Shown: positions 1-8,988, numbered from the stretch's first letter. The stretch: DNA of 64,000 bases from Maribacter sp. MJ134 (GCF_003970695.1 NZ_CP034570.1:930001-994000), one strand, 5' to 3'. Notes: generated by a model from the letters alone, not told the origin. Numbers and translations are program-made.

Positions 1-283
1 TTATCGCTTCGTAAGCATGCTCTTTTGTTTTGGATATACCGATGACCAAGGGAACGGTGGTGACATACTGATGCAATTCCACAACCATTTGAAATAGGGC
101 AGAAGCCTTATCGTTTAAATTAACAAAAATAATATCTGGAGTGTACTTGAGAATATTGTTCAGACCATCGGACGGACTCTTTAGGTTTCCTACACAGCTA
201 AAGTCGCCATACTCGTCCAAAAATGCCTGTAACTGCAAATTTGAGACCGCATCGGAGTCTATTATACTGTAATTGTATTCCAA
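1..283 (-). CDS. LytTR-type response regulator, N-terminal part (cut by window edge)
   Basis: The minus strand is open from a TTG start at 283 to the window edge, giving 94 residues that begin EYNYSIIDSDAVSNLQLQAF and fit the CheY-like receiver domain that precedes a LytTR DNA-binding domain in flavobacterial regulators. The start is TTG because no ATG lies in frame nearby. The usual phosphate-accepting Asp at the end of the third strand is replaced by Asn (FVNLND, Asn at about residue 55), so this may be a pseudo-receiver that works without phosphorylation. The DNA-binding half lies outside the window, so the LytTR call rests on the receiver's resemblance to such proteins. Confidence 0.6.
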   Translation of the reverse strand, partial: MEYNYSIIDSDAVSNLQLQAFLDEYGDFSCVGNLKSPSDGLNNILKYTPDIIFVNLNDKASALFQMVVELHQYVTTVPLVIGISKTKEHAYEAI

Positions 284-390
284 AATAAATAGTGTTCTAC
301 AGCAAGTTAATAATTGTAAATACCAAACTGACCGAGGAAAACCTTATAAAAGTGGAGGATATTGTTATAAAATGCGTTGAAGCTCCCTAT

Positions 391-410
391 TTGAAAGAAA
401 AAACTTTCAA
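391..410. terminator. AT-rich hairpin after the lipoprotein gene
   Basis: TTGAAAG and CTTTCAA form a 7-bp stem around six A residues, just downstream of the minus-strand lipoprotein gene. On the minus strand the loop is six T residues. The stem is weak, so this is a tentative terminator. The rest of 284-415 shows nothing I recognise. Confidence 0.3.
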
Positions 411-415
411 TAAAA

Positions 416-1969
416 TTAGTCTTCTTCCTTATCACGAGCTTGGTAGGCACCCAAATCTGGATTAGATGTTCTGTTAATGCCGAGAATATCTAGCGGTACT
501 TCTGCGGAGAAAATTGGATTTCCCTGATTGATTACCTCAGCATCAAGTCCAATTCTATAATCATTCCTATTGGTCCTAAAAAAGTCTAAATCTCCCTCTA
601 GAATGACGCTTTCATAATTGGAATTATTTTCAAAGTCGTACAAAGGGTCGGTTTGAAAACTATTGGAAATATCATCGAACTTTATATAGCAATTGGAGAA
701 ATTAAAGTTAAAATCGTTTTCATCATTTGATGTTAAGGAAAGCTCTGTAAATCCATTTCCAGCAATGATACAATTCTTAAAATCGGCCTTTACCAGATGA
801 GCACTATTAGCATTATTGTCAAGATTAGGTATGAAATTATCAATTTCTAAAGCGGCATCAACTCTAAAACCATTGCTCCAATAGTTGGCAATAGTACTGT
901 GGATAAAGGAATAATTACCTCCAAGACTACAATATAGGGAAGAGGAACCCGACGAACCTAAAACTACGTTCTGCGCTTCTATATAAGCTGTCTCCGCCCA
1001 AATATTGTGGCTAGCGTTGTTATAGAGTTGACTGTTTTCAATGGTTAAGGTAGGCGTATCAAGGACGCCGTCACCTTCTATAAATAAACCGACCGTTGCA
1101 TTTTTGATGGTGGTATAAGAAATTACATTCGAAATACTACCCCTTGCTATCCATATGCCCGACCATTGTCCTGGGATATCAGAAAAACTGGGTTCTAAAC
1201 GGTCGCCTTCAAAAATAACCTCATTTTCCAGAAGTTCTCTATTCTCACTTAACGCACCGTTAATGGTTATGGTAGCACCTTCTTTTATCAGCAAACCGGA
1301 ATCTTTATGAAAGTGTATTCTTGCTCCCGGGTCTATTAGTAGTTCTTTACCTTCGGGCACTACGGCAAAACCGTAGATGACGTAAGGTTTCTCACCGGTA
1401 AAATTCAATTCCGCGTCCGAGAGCTCAAAACCTTCTACTTGTATTTGATTGCCCTCGGCATCAAAGTCCAAGGTTATCATTTCGGTTTCTCCACTGGCAT
1501 CCGTTTCGGGGAATAAGAATATGGCATCTTTAACTAAAGTTACTAACTGTACTTCTTGTATGTTACTACCAGCATCAAATTGGATGGCATCCGTATAGAG
1601 TAATGTATTCAAATCATTATCGGAAATATCCACCGTGGTTTCAATGAAGATAAATAGGCTGTCTTGGGCATTTAGGGGTATGTTTTGAAAGGTCTTGCCC
1701 GCAATTCCATCCACATTTAATCGGTAAGCGCTGGTTGGGCCGTTCTGTAACCCAATGGATGGGATGATTACATCGTCCCTAGTAGGATTATATACTTTAA
1801 GGCTATAGGTGCTGCTGCCAATGTTGCTGAAAATAGTATCTAAGTAAACGGTGTCCTTGGAAAAGGAAAGGTTACCCGCACTAGGAGCATATTCAAAATC
1901 TTTTCTACACGAGCTGAACCAAACGAATAGCCCTGTTATAAGAAAAACTAGTAAAACCTTAATCCGCAC
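416..1969 (-). CDS. Large lipoprotein, predicted parallel beta-helix
   Basis: A 517-residue exported lipoprotein. The leader MRIKVLLVFLITGLFVWFSS is followed by Cys21, which fits a lipobox. The N-terminal 150 residues resemble an Ig-like beta domain (DTIFSNIGSSTYSLKVYNPT). From about residue 215 onwards come short repeated strands with Asn and Gly turns (ITINGALSEN, TTIKNATVGLFIEG, FKNCIIAGNG) typical of right-handed parallel beta-helix proteins. The C-terminus LGINRTSNPDLGAYQ is a common ending of this flavobacterial family. No catalytic residues are recognisable, so the role (surface binding or polysaccharide handling) is open. It is the last gene of a three-gene minus-strand run with the thioesterase 12 bases upstream. 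Confidence 0.75.
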   Translation of the reverse strand: MRIKVLLVFLITGLFVWFSSCRKDFEYAPSAGNLSFSKDTVYLDTIFSNIGSSTYSLKVYNPTRDDVIIPSIGLQNGPTSAYRLNVDGIAGKTFQNIPLNAQDSLFIFIETTVDISDNDLNTLLYTDAIQFDAGSNIQEVQLVTLVKDAIFLFPETDASGETEMITLDFDAEGNQIQVEGFELSDAELNFTGEKPYVIYGFAVVPEGKELLIDPGARIHFHKDSGLLIKEGATITINGALSENRELLENEVIFEGDRLEPSFSDIPGQWSGIWIARGSISNVISYTTIKNATVGLFIEGDGVLDTPTLTIENSQLYNNASHNIWAETAYIEAQNVVLGSSGSSSLYCSLGGNYSFIHSTIANYWSNGFRVDAALEIDNFIPNLDNNANSAHLVKADFKNCIIAGNGFTELSLTSNDENDFNFNFSNCYIKFDDISNSFQTDPLYDFENNSNYESVILEGDLDFFRTNRNDYRIGLDAEVINQGNPIFSAEVPLDILGINRTSNPDLGAYQARDKEED

Positions 1970-1981
1970 GTATTTAAATAT

Positions 1982-2371
1982 TTAGGAAAATATTGCCTTG
2001 ATTTCTTCCGAGATTCTGATGGGTCGTAGACTCTGTCTGTTGAGCAAACACCATTCTGTATTTGAACGTACTAAAAGGGTATTTGTTATGCTGTTGTACA
2101 TTTCTACCACACGAGTGCATTTGGCGCCACTACTGTCTTTGATATGGGTCCTTAATAAGATTGGGTCGTTTAGGACAGCTGCAGATTTGTATTCGATATA
2201 ATGCGTCATTACCACCCAGATTACCTCTTCCTGTATATTTTGTGGTGCCTTAGCTACCCAATGTTCCTTGGAGATATCCTGAATCCATTGCACGTAACGC
2301 ACATTGTTAACGTGATTTAAATCGTCTAAATCCTCCGCAGAAACCTCAATTTCCTTTTGGTAGAAAGACAT
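1982..2371 (-). CDS. Acyl-CoA thioesterase, hotdog fold (YbgC/FadM-like)
   Basis: A 129-residue hotdog-fold protein. The motif EDLDDLNHVNNVRYVQWIQD near residues 13-32 is the signature of the 4-hydroxybenzoyl-CoA thioesterase family, with the Asp/Asn-His region forming the active site. Length fits the family (about 130). It probably hydrolyses a cytoplasmic acyl-CoA or acyl-ACP; the exact substrate cannot be read. It begins one base after the stop of the glutamine cyclotransferase-like gene, so the two are very likely co-transcribed and translationally linked, although their functions have no obvious relation. Confidence 0.85.
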   Translation of the reverse strand: MSFYQKEIEVSAEDLDDLNHVNNVRYVQWIQDISKEHWVAKAPQNIQEEVIWVVMTHYIEYKSAAVLNDPILLRTHIKDSSGAKCTRVVEMYNSITNTLLVRSNTEWCLLNRQSLRPIRISEEIKAIFS

Positions 2372-2372
2372 C

Positions 2373-3428
2373 TTATTTTTTTTGAATTCGAACTTCGAAT
2401 AACTTATCCCAGTCCTTACCGGTTACAAAAAAAGTTTTTCTTGTAGGGTGGTAAGCTATTCCGTTCAATACATTATCCGTAGCTACCCAAGTATCCGTTT
2501 TGGTTACCTTATCGCTTAAGCCCCCAAAATTAATGACACCTTCAATTGCGCCACTATTACTATCAATAATCATGACGCTTGGTTTTTGGTATACATTGGC
2601 GTATAACTTCCCGTCTACATATTCTAGTTCGTTGGCCTTATTGAATACCGAAGAATTGGTCACGGTTTCAATATATCCTTCTTCTATAAGTGTTTCCGGA
2701 TTCAAGATCCATATTTTTTCGGTACCGTCGCTCTTAAAAATGTTTTCTCCATTGTTGGCCAAACCCCAACCTTCTCTACTTTTTCCGTACTGGAAATTAT
2801 CTAGTTTTTTTAATCCATCTACATCGTAAACAAAACCTAATCCACTCTGCCATGTGAGTTGATATACCCTGTCCTGTAAGATGGTGATGCCTTCACCAAA
2901 ATAGGTTTTGTCCAAATCTATCTGATCAAATACCTTACCTGTTTTAAAATCTAACTTCCTTAAAAAAGAGCGACCTCTCTTACCGGTGCTCTCATATAAG
3001 GTATCTTTGTAGAACTCTAAACCTTGCGTGTAGGCATTGGTATCATGGGGATATTCGTTTATAATCATATAGGTATATATTTCTGGGGCCGTAGCGGCGA
3101 GTAGTTTAATTTTCTTGGTTACGCTTACCGTATTGCCTTCATAGGTGACATCCGCCTTTAATACCTTATTCCCTAGTTTGGGAACATTGAACTTGATTTT
3201 GTTTCCATTTAATTGCATTTGCTCGTCGTCCACGGAATAAACGATATTGTCAATGGATTTGTCCTTTAGGTTTTTTACACTTACACCTAGCGCTTCATTT
3301 TGTTTTATGGACGTAGAGTTTCCTTCCAAAACGATTTCAAATAGTGATGACGGTTTTTGGTTTCCACTACCACAGGCCATAAAAAGTAATACAATTGTAC
3401 TGATAAAGAAGGGTTTAAAATAGGTCAT
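2373..3428 (-). CDS. Glutaminyl-peptide cyclotransferase-like lipoprotein
   Basis: A 351-residue lipoprotein: MTYFKPFFISTIVLLFMACG gives a lipobox with Cys19. After an Ig-like segment, residues about 95-350 match the bacterial glutamine cyclotransferase family (a five-bladed beta-propeller that makes N-terminal pyroglutamate), seen in PHDTNAYTQGLEFYKDTLYE and the repeated WQSGLGFVYD, GWGLANNGEN and LNGIAYHPTRKTFFVTGKDW blades. The protein would act in the periplasm or on the cell surface. It is the first gene of the three-gene unit at 416-3428. The extra N-terminal Ig-like segment is common in Bacteroidota members. The exact peptide substrates are unknown. Confidence 0.85.
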   Translation of the reverse strand: MTYFKPFFISTIVLLFMACGSGNQKPSSLFEIVLEGNSTSIKQNEALGVSVKNLKDKSIDNIVYSVDDEQMQLNGNKIKFNVPKLGNKVLKADVTYEGNTVSVTKKIKLLAATAPEIYTYMIINEYPHDTNAYTQGLEFYKDTLYESTGKRGRSFLRKLDFKTGKVFDQIDLDKTYFGEGITILQDRVYQLTWQSGLGFVYDVDGLKKLDNFQYGKSREGWGLANNGENIFKSDGTEKIWILNPETLIEEGYIETVTNSSVFNKANELEYVDGKLYANVYQKPSVMIIDSNSGAIEGVINFGGLSDKVTKTDTWVATDNVLNGIAYHPTRKTFFVTGKDWDKLFEVRIQKK

Positions 3429-3527
3429 AGGAATATATCTTAGTGTAGGTTAAATAAAACCGGGCTGTTTTAAATTGAAAGCACATAAAAGAGCAATTTA
3501 TTCATAAAATTTAGAATGTAAAAAGGA

Positions 3528-3557
3528 TTGGGAAAGTTTTAAAAGATTGTATATTTG
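3528..3557 (+). promoter_or_regulatory. Bacteroidota-type promoter of the SRP RNA
   Basis: TTG at 3528-3530 and a perfect TATATTTG -7 box at 3550-3557 are separated by 19 bases, as in Bacteroidota sigma-70 (SigA/sigma-ABfr) promoters. The predicted start falls about five bases later, at the first base of the SRP RNA. Confidence 0.8.
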
Positions 3558-3562
3558 CAGCT

Positions 3563-3656
3563 GGCAAGTCCTACACGACCAGCTCCTGTAGAATCCCCCA
3601 GGGTGGGAACGCAGCAAGGGTATATGGTTGTAGCGGTGCGATGTAGGTAGCTTGCC
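3563..3656 (+). ncRNA. ffs: Signal recognition particle RNA, small bacterial type
   Basis: The roughly 94-nt RNA closes on itself: GGCAAG at 3563-3568 pairs with CTTGCC at 3651-3656. The apical part carries the conserved SRP domain IV internal loops, seen as CCCCCAGGGTGGGAACGCAG followed by CAAGGGT, which bind the Ffh M domain. The closing stem runs into seven T residues (3657-3663), so the RNA's own 3' stem acts as terminator. It works with Ffh and FtsY in co-translational membrane targeting. A perfect promoter lies just upstream. The remaining sequence up to 3795 holds only the leader of the next gene. Confidence 0.9.
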
Positions 3657-3795
3657 TTTTTTTGTGCGCTAAAGTCAAGGAAACACTTCCATTAAGGCGC
3701 CATAATCAGACCCTACTAATTTGATGGTAAAGCACTCTTTTCAACTTTTCAACTGATAGTTTCATCTGAATTTAATTCGTTAATTTGCAACCGTC

Positions 3796-4605
3796 ATGGA
3801 GCAGAAAGTCATACTTATAACAGGAGGTTCTTCAGGAATAGGAAAGGCCATAGGAGGTTATCTTAGTTCAAAGAATTATAAGGTTTATGGCACCACTAGG
3901 AATTTGAATAATTATAAAGGATTTTCTGATTTCAAGTTATTAGAAATGGATGTAAGAAATCCGACAAGTATACAAAAAGCGATTTCTGAGTTAGTTACTA
4001 TTGAAGGAAGACTGGATATCGTAATAAATAATGCTGGTATTGGTATCACTGGACCTTTGGAGGAAACTCCAAACCAAGAAGTTTTAAATGCTTTTGACAC
4101 CAATTTCAATGGACCCTTGAACGTTATCAAAGCGGTACTACCTCAAATGCGCATTCAAAATACTGGATTGATAATTAACATTACTTCCATCGCTGGGTAT
4201 ATGGGACTACCTTTTAGAGGTATCTATTCCGCCACAAAGGGGGCCATGGAACTCATTACGGAAAGTTTACGAATGGAAACCAAAGACTTTGGGATTCACG
4301 TAACAAGCTTAGCTCCAGGAGATTTTGCGACCAATATTGCCTCAGGTAGGTATCATGCTCCGGTTTTGCAAAACTCCCCGTACAAAGAAAGTTATAACAC
4401 AACATTGACCTTAATAGATGAAGATGTAGATGGTGGCGGCAATCCTTTGCTAGTTGCCCAAAAAGTACATAAAATTATAAATACTAAGAACCCAAAGGTA
4501 CACTACAAAGTAGGCTCTTTTTTACAGCGTTTCTCGATAGTGCTAAAAAGACTTTTGCCAGGAAAATGGTATGAACAACTTATTTTACGTCACAGTGGCC
4601 TATAA
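3796..4605 (+). CDS. Short-chain dehydrogenase/reductase (SDR)
   Basis: A 269-residue classical SDR. The NAD(P)-binding motif GGSSGIGKAI is at residues 10-19, NNAG at about 79-82, the catalytic Ser lies in INITSIAG, and the active-site Tyr and Lys are in YSATKGAMEL (about residue 150). Arg/Asn residues after the first strand (TTRNLNNY) suggest NADP. The C-terminus (KVHYKVGSFLQRFSIVLKRL) resembles flavobacterial SDRs annotated as lipid or steroid reductases, but the substrate cannot be read. A TTAATTTG sequence about 10 bases upstream is close to a -7 box. It ends 21 bases before the convergent lipoprotein gene. Confidence 0.9.
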   Translation: MEQKVILITGGSSGIGKAIGGYLSSKNYKVYGTTRNLNNYKGFSDFKLLEMDVRNPTSIQKAISELVTIEGRLDIVINNAGIGITGPLEETPNQEVLNAFDTNFNGPLNVIKAVLPQMRIQNTGLIINITSIAGYMGLPFRGIYSATKGAMELITESLRMETKDFGIHVTSLAPGDFATNIASGRYHAPVLQNSPYKESYNTTLTLIDEDVDGGGNPLLVAQKVHKIINTKNPKVHYKVGSFLQRFSIVLKRLLPGKWYEQLILRHSGL

Positions 4606-4626
4606 TAACCACTATCACGACTTTAA

Positions 4627-6012
4627 CTAAAGTCGTTCGTAAATGTTGGAGAATGCATCAACAATAAGGGTATCTTCCGTAATAATACATTTGTTCATGG
4701 GGTAAATAACAAGCTGATTGGTGATTCCTTCAAAATCGTCTGTTCTAAATTGGGTACTCGTGTCCAAGTTGAAATTTTTTATAATTCCCTCCCAATTATT
4801 TGGTTCCGTTTTTATGTTGATACCTACGAAAGTATGGTCTTTTTTCAGTTGCTCTAATTTATCCACTCGTTTGAAAATATTTTTGTAGTGGTTTTTATTG
4901 GTAGCTGACCAAAAATAGAAGACTACTTTCTTGTCTTTAGAAATTTCGGTTAGGGTAGTGGTAACACCATCAAATGAAACAACGGGGATTGCCGGTATCT
5001 TATTTTGAGGCTGAATATTTCTTATACCGTTATACAGGTTTTCTATTTCTTCAATATGCATGTTATTTTGGGAGACCTTCTCAAATTCATCCAAGAATAC
5101 CTTGTTGTTCTCAGGTGCATCATGCTCTTTAAGTAGATAGTTGAAGGCTACGTTCCTAAATAAATTATCACGTAACTCTTTTTCTACCACCAAACTATCT
5201 ATAACATGCAGTTTATGCTTGTTAAAATGTAATTGATTGTTCACCACATTACCCTTTATACCGCAAGAATGCGAACAGGTCATATAGGACAAATTGCCAA
5301 AATGCGATTTCATGAAATCGTAATAGGGGCGTAGATAAATTAAACTTTCGTTATTATAGTCAATGTGCTTGCGATACGCATAGAAATCGTCCGTTACCTC
5401 ATGCAGGGTATTTTCCCTAAGTTTCCGCTTATGCTCAAAAGGATAAATTTCCTTGTAGCCGTAGTAGGTATAATCAATACTTGCTTTAGCTATTTCATAG
5501 GCCTTCTCCGATAAGCCCGATTCTAACTTAATGGCATTAAGCGCCTCTATTTTACTATCGGCCAAAGCATCTATTTCCTTTTGGAAATCATCTGCTTCAA
5601 AATTAAAATATTCGCTACGTATGAGTCTTTCTTCCTCTTCGTTAGCTAAGAACAACTCTAATAAAAAGTTGTTTACCTCTTCGTTTGTTCCTGAGAATAC
5701 TAAGGATTCGTCAAAATCTTGCGTATTCAAACGCACCAACAATGTATCTCCCTTTTCAAGGTAAACATACTGATATTCAGGGGCATGGTTAAAATGGAAG
5801 AGACCATCATCTGTACTGTCCAAATTAAAAGAGAATCTATTGTTCCCGTCTAATTTAGCAGAATCAATCACCGCGCTTCCTTTGAAGAGTACGACGTACT
5901 CGTCCGTTGGATTCACAATTTCTCCTGTAAAATAAATGTTGTTTGACGCTGATTTGTTGGATTCACATGCAAGACAACTAAATATAAGTAATAGAAGTAA
6001 ATATCTATTCAT
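4627..6012 (-). CDS. Thioredoxin-fold lipoprotein lacking the CxxC motif
   Basis: I place the start at 6012 because MNRYLLLLLIFSCLAC is a clean lipoprotein leader (lipobox Cys16) and because a good minus-strand -7 box lies at 6037-6044; an in-frame ATG at 6063 would precede that box. The protein is 461 residues. The C-terminal 120 residues look like the TlpA/AhpC-type thioredoxin fold (strand VVFYFWSATNKNHYKNIFKR, then FVGINIKTEPNNW). Where a thioredoxin has WCxxC, this protein reads W368-SATNKNH375 with no cysteine. It cannot therefore be a disulfide oxidoreductase by the normal mechanism and may be a binding or scaffold protein. The middle part is helical and of unknown role. Confidence 0.75.
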   Translation of the reverse strand: MNRYLLLLLIFSCLACESNKSASNNIYFTGEIVNPTDEYVVLFKGSAVIDSAKLDGNNRFSFNLDSTDDGLFHFNHAPEYQYVYLEKGDTLLVRLNTQDFDESLVFSGTNEEVNNFLLELFLANEEEERLIRSEYFNFEADDFQKEIDALADSKIEALNAIKLESGLSEKAYEIAKASIDYTYYGYKEIYPFEHKRKLRENTLHEVTDDFYAYRKHIDYNNESLIYLRPYYDFMKSHFGNLSYMTCSHSCGIKGNVVNNQLHFNKHKLHVIDSLVVEKELRDNLFRNVAFNYLLKEHDAPENNKVFLDEFEKVSQNNMHIEEIENLYNGIRNIQPQNKIPAIPVVSFDGVTTTLTEISKDKKVVFYFWSATNKNHYKNIFKRVDKLEQLKKDHTFVGINIKTEPNNWEGIIKNFNLDTSTQFRTDDFEGITNQLVIYPMNKCIITEDTLIVDAFSNIYERL

Positions 6013-6036
6013 ACACAGTTTCAGTAAAATGTGGAA

Positions 6037-6044
6037 CAAAATTA
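6037..6044 (-). promoter_or_regulatory. -7 box for the thioredoxin-like lipoprotein gene
   Basis: The minus strand reads TAATTTTG, a match to TAnnTTTG, placing the transcript start about 20 bases before the ATG at 6012. No clear -33 box is visible. Confidence 0.5.
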
Positions 6045-6135
6045 AACAACCGCCTAGTTGCACCCTGTTAATAGCTCGTTAAATGTTAGGGGTTTAAGTC
6101 ATAAGGTACGTTAAAGGAGATGTAGTACTTGTTTG

Positions 6136-6167
6136 TTGGTTTTAGCCCCTAAAATTCTGTATTTTTG
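6136..6167 (+). promoter_or_regulatory. Promoter of the ABC-F gene
   Basis: TTG at 6136-6138 and TATTTTTG at 6160-6167 are 21 bases apart. The expected transcript start (about 6172) lies upstream of ATG 6190 and downstream of the alternative ATG at 6133, so it decides the start codon. Confidence 0.65.
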
Positions 6168-6189
6168 CACGGATTTTAAAAAAGTGTTT

Positions 6190-7818
6190 ATGCTATCTGT
6201 TTCTAATTTATCGGTCCAGTTTGGGAAAAGAGTTTTGTTCGATGAAGTAAATGTTTCGTTCACGCAGGGTAACTGTTACGGGATAATAGGGGCCAATGGT
6301 GCCGGCAAATCTACTTTCCTTAAAATATTAGGTGGGCACATCGAACCTACATCGGGTCATGTCCACTTAGAGCCTGGTAAGAGAATGTCCATTCTGGAAC
6401 AAGACCACAACGCCTCGGATGGTTTTACGGTGCTGGAGACCGTTGTAAAAGGAAACAGGCCGCTGTACGAAATTAAGAAGGAAATTGATGCGCTTTATGC
6501 GGATTACGATGATAAAAATGCGGACAGAATAGGGGAGCTGCAAGTACAGTTTGAAGAAATGAACGGTTGGAACGCTGATAGTAATGCAGCGGCCTTATTG
6601 TCCAATTTAGGAATAAATGAAGACCTTCATTACACTATGATGGCCGATATGGATTCCAAATTAAAGGTGCGTGTTCTTCTTGCACAAGCGCTGTTCGGAA
6701 GTCCCGATGTGCTTATTATGGATGAACCTACCAATGACCTGGACTATGAGACCATTAATTGGTTGGAAAACTTTTTAGCGGATTATGAAAATACGGTAAT
6801 CGTCGTGTCTCACGACCGTCACTTTTTAGATACCGTATGTACTCATATAGGGGACATAGACTTCGGAAAACTGAACCTATATTCCGGTAATTACACCTTT
6901 TGGTACGAGAGTAGTCAATTAGCTGCAAGACAAAGAGCGCAACAAAATAAAAAATCGGAAGAAAAAGCGAAGGAGCTGCAGGAGTTTATCATGCGTTTTA
7001 GTGCCAATGTTGCCAAAAGTAAACAGGCCACCTCTCGTAAGAAAATGTTGTCTAAACTTAAGGTTGATGATATAAAACCTTCCAGCAGAAGATATCCGGC
7101 CATTATTTTTGAAAGAGAACGAGAGGCTGGAGACCAAATTTTGAATGTAGAGGGACTGTCGGCAACTTCCGAGGATGGGGATTTGTTGTTCGAAAATATC
7201 AACTTAAACCTTGCTAAGGGAGATAAGGTGGCCATTATATCCAGGGATTCTAGGGCAACCACGGCTTTCTACGAAATCATCAATGGCAATAAAAAAGCTG
7301 ATAAAGGCACATTTCAATGGGGCGTTACCACAACACAATCCTACTTGCCAGCGGATAACTCCCATTTTTTTACCAGTAACAACAATTTGGTAGATTGGTT
7401 AAGACAGTGGGCTAAGACCGAAGAAGAGCGTGAAGAGGTCTATATAAGAGGTTTTTTGGGTAAAATGCTTTTTAGTGGTGAGGAAGCACTTAAGAAATGT
7501 ACGGTGCTTTCCGGAGGAGAAAAGGTAAGATGCATGCTTAGTAGAATGATGATGCTAAGGGCCAATGTTCTAATGCTGGACGAACCTACCAATCATTTGG
7601 ATTTGGAAAGTATTACGGCATTCAATAATTCCCTGAAAAATTTCAAGGGCACCGTGATGTTCACAACCCATGATCATGAATTTGCGCAAACTGTTGCCAA
7701 TAGGATCGTGGAATTAACTCCAAAAGGCAACATTGACCGTTATTCTACGTTTGATGAATATATGTCTGACAAGGCATTAAGGGAGCAGCGGGGCAAAATG
7801 TATACTGTTCCTGTATAG
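6190..7818 (+). CDS. ABC-F family ATPase, YbiT-like, with degenerate second Walker A
   Basis: A 542-residue cytoplasmic protein with two ABC ATPase domains and no membrane segments, closest to E. coli YbiT among ABC-F proteins (for example NLSVQFGKRVLFDEVNVSF and LSGGEKVRC). ABC-F proteins bind the ribosome E site and act on translation. Domain 1 has Walker A GANGAGKST at 34-42 and Walker B LIMDEPTNDLD. The linker (about 245-310) is the helical arm. Domain 2 keeps the signature LSGGEK and Walker B VLMLDEPTNHLD, but its Walker A is SRDSRATT at 351-358, with no Gly-Lys-Ser/Thr. Domain 2 may therefore bind ATP poorly. The start at 6190 is supported by the promoter. Confidence 0.9.
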   Translation: MLSVSNLSVQFGKRVLFDEVNVSFTQGNCYGIIGANGAGKSTFLKILGGHIEPTSGHVHLEPGKRMSILEQDHNASDGFTVLETVVKGNRPLYEIKKEIDALYADYDDKNADRIGELQVQFEEMNGWNADSNAAALLSNLGINEDLHYTMMADMDSKLKVRVLLAQALFGSPDVLIMDEPTNDLDYETINWLENFLADYENTVIVVSHDRHFLDTVCTHIGDIDFGKLNLYSGNYTFWYESSQLAARQRAQQNKKSEEKAKELQEFIMRFSANVAKSKQATSRKKMLSKLKVDDIKPSSRRYPAIIFEREREAGDQILNVEGLSATSEDGDLLFENINLNLAKGDKVAIISRDSRATTAFYEIINGNKKADKGTFQWGVTTTQSYLPADNSHFFTSNNNLVDWLRQWAKTEEEREEVYIRGFLGKMLFSGEEALKKCTVLSGGEKVRCMLSRMMMLRANVLMLDEPTNHLDLESITAFNNSLKNFKGTVMFTTHDHEFAQTVANRIVELTPKGNIDRYSTFDEYMSDKALREQRGKMYTVPV

Positions 7819-7846
7819 TAGAAGTTGAACCCAAATTCTTGCTTTT

Positions 7847-8968
7847 ATGAAAACCTACGCCTACACGGTCAGCCTTGTGCTGACACTACTCCTCCTTGCC
7901 TGCAGTAAAACTACAGATGAATCTTCGGACGGGACTACGGATTTGAACCGTTCGGATTATGGTATTTTGTTACAAGGTGCTACAACATTGAACAGTACAC
8001 TTCTTAGTTTTGACGGGAGAGCATTACAATTAAGCGATGCGCAAAATAGATTTCCTGGATTTCAAATACCCGAATTAAGTTATAGAAGCGAATACCAATA
8101 TAGTTTTTACAAGAGCACAGGTAATTGTACCGGTGAGGTTTTGGTGTATGATTTTAAGAACGCTACGGAAAGCGATTTTTCAGTTTTCGACGATTTAGGA
8201 ATGTGCGGCCTAACCATATTAACTATGGCACACGATGAGGATTCCGTCTTTTTGTCCTATATGATTGAATCCGAAGGGAAGGATAAGAAATTCTTTATAC
8301 GGTTTATAGAAAGAACTTCAGATAACCTTACCTATGAGGATGTAGAGATTTCTATGCAACCAAAGCAAATGGCTGTTTCAAATAATCGATTATTCGTGTT
8401 AACTAAGGATGTAGGGAATACCGAGGAAAATTACGTTTCAGTTATTCAAAAAACCACTAAAGAAACTATACACGAAATGAACCTAGGTCTGGATGTTGGT
8501 AATATGTTCGTTAAACCAGATGGGAATATTATCATTAGCTATCCAACGTTGCATACTACGCTGAACGCATCTGACTTAAATGTTACCTACACACGATACG
8601 GCGAGGGTGCTGAACCCATGTTTTCGAGCACAATGGCACTTTCGTTTGATACTTCCCAAAAGATGTACTATACCATGGAAACGCAAAGCGGTACAAAAAT
8701 ACCGGCCGTATATGATTTTAGTAATAGTACAGCCGTGCTATATTACTTTGAGAATTTTTTAACCGCTGCCCAATTGGATGTTGAATACAATATTGAATCG
8801 GCAACCGCCGTCGGTTATGACGAAAAGAACGATTTAATACTCGTTGGTTATAAGAAGAAAGGACAGGCAAACAAAGGTGGCATATTGAGAATGTCTCCTG
8901 CACCCAATTTTATGTTCATGGACAACTACGACCTTATCGGAATTCCTATTGCGATTTTCGATTTGTAA
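7847..8968 (+). CDS. Lipoprotein of unknown function, possible beta-propeller
   Basis: A 373-residue protein with the leader MKTYAYTVSLVLTLLLLACS (lipobox, Cys19) followed by an acidic/Ser-rich tether (KTTDESSDGTTD). I do not recognise the family. The body has repeated strand segments such as NRLFVLTKDV, GNMFVKPDGNIIISYP and KNDLILVGYKKKGQANKGGI that resemble propeller blades. It starts 28 bases after the ABC-F gene on the same strand and may share its transcript. It ends 20 bases before the convergent membrane protein gene. Confidence 0.7.
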   Translation: MKTYAYTVSLVLTLLLLACSKTTDESSDGTTDLNRSDYGILLQGATTLNSTLLSFDGRALQLSDAQNRFPGFQIPELSYRSEYQYSFYKSTGNCTGEVLVYDFKNATESDFSVFDDLGMCGLTILTMAHDEDSVFLSYMIESEGKDKKFFIRFIERTSDNLTYEDVEISMQPKQMAVSNNRLFVLTKDVGNTEENYVSVIQKTTKETIHEMNLGLDVGNMFVKPDGNIIISYPTLHTTLNASDLNVTYTRYGEGAEPMFSSTMALSFDTSQKMYYTMETQSGTKIPAVYDFSNSTAVLYYFENFLTAAQLDVEYNIESATAVGYDEKNDLILVGYKKKGQANKGGILRMSPAPNFMFMDNYDLIGIPIAIFDL

Positions 8969-8988
8969 ATGTCAGACCGGTAACTGCA

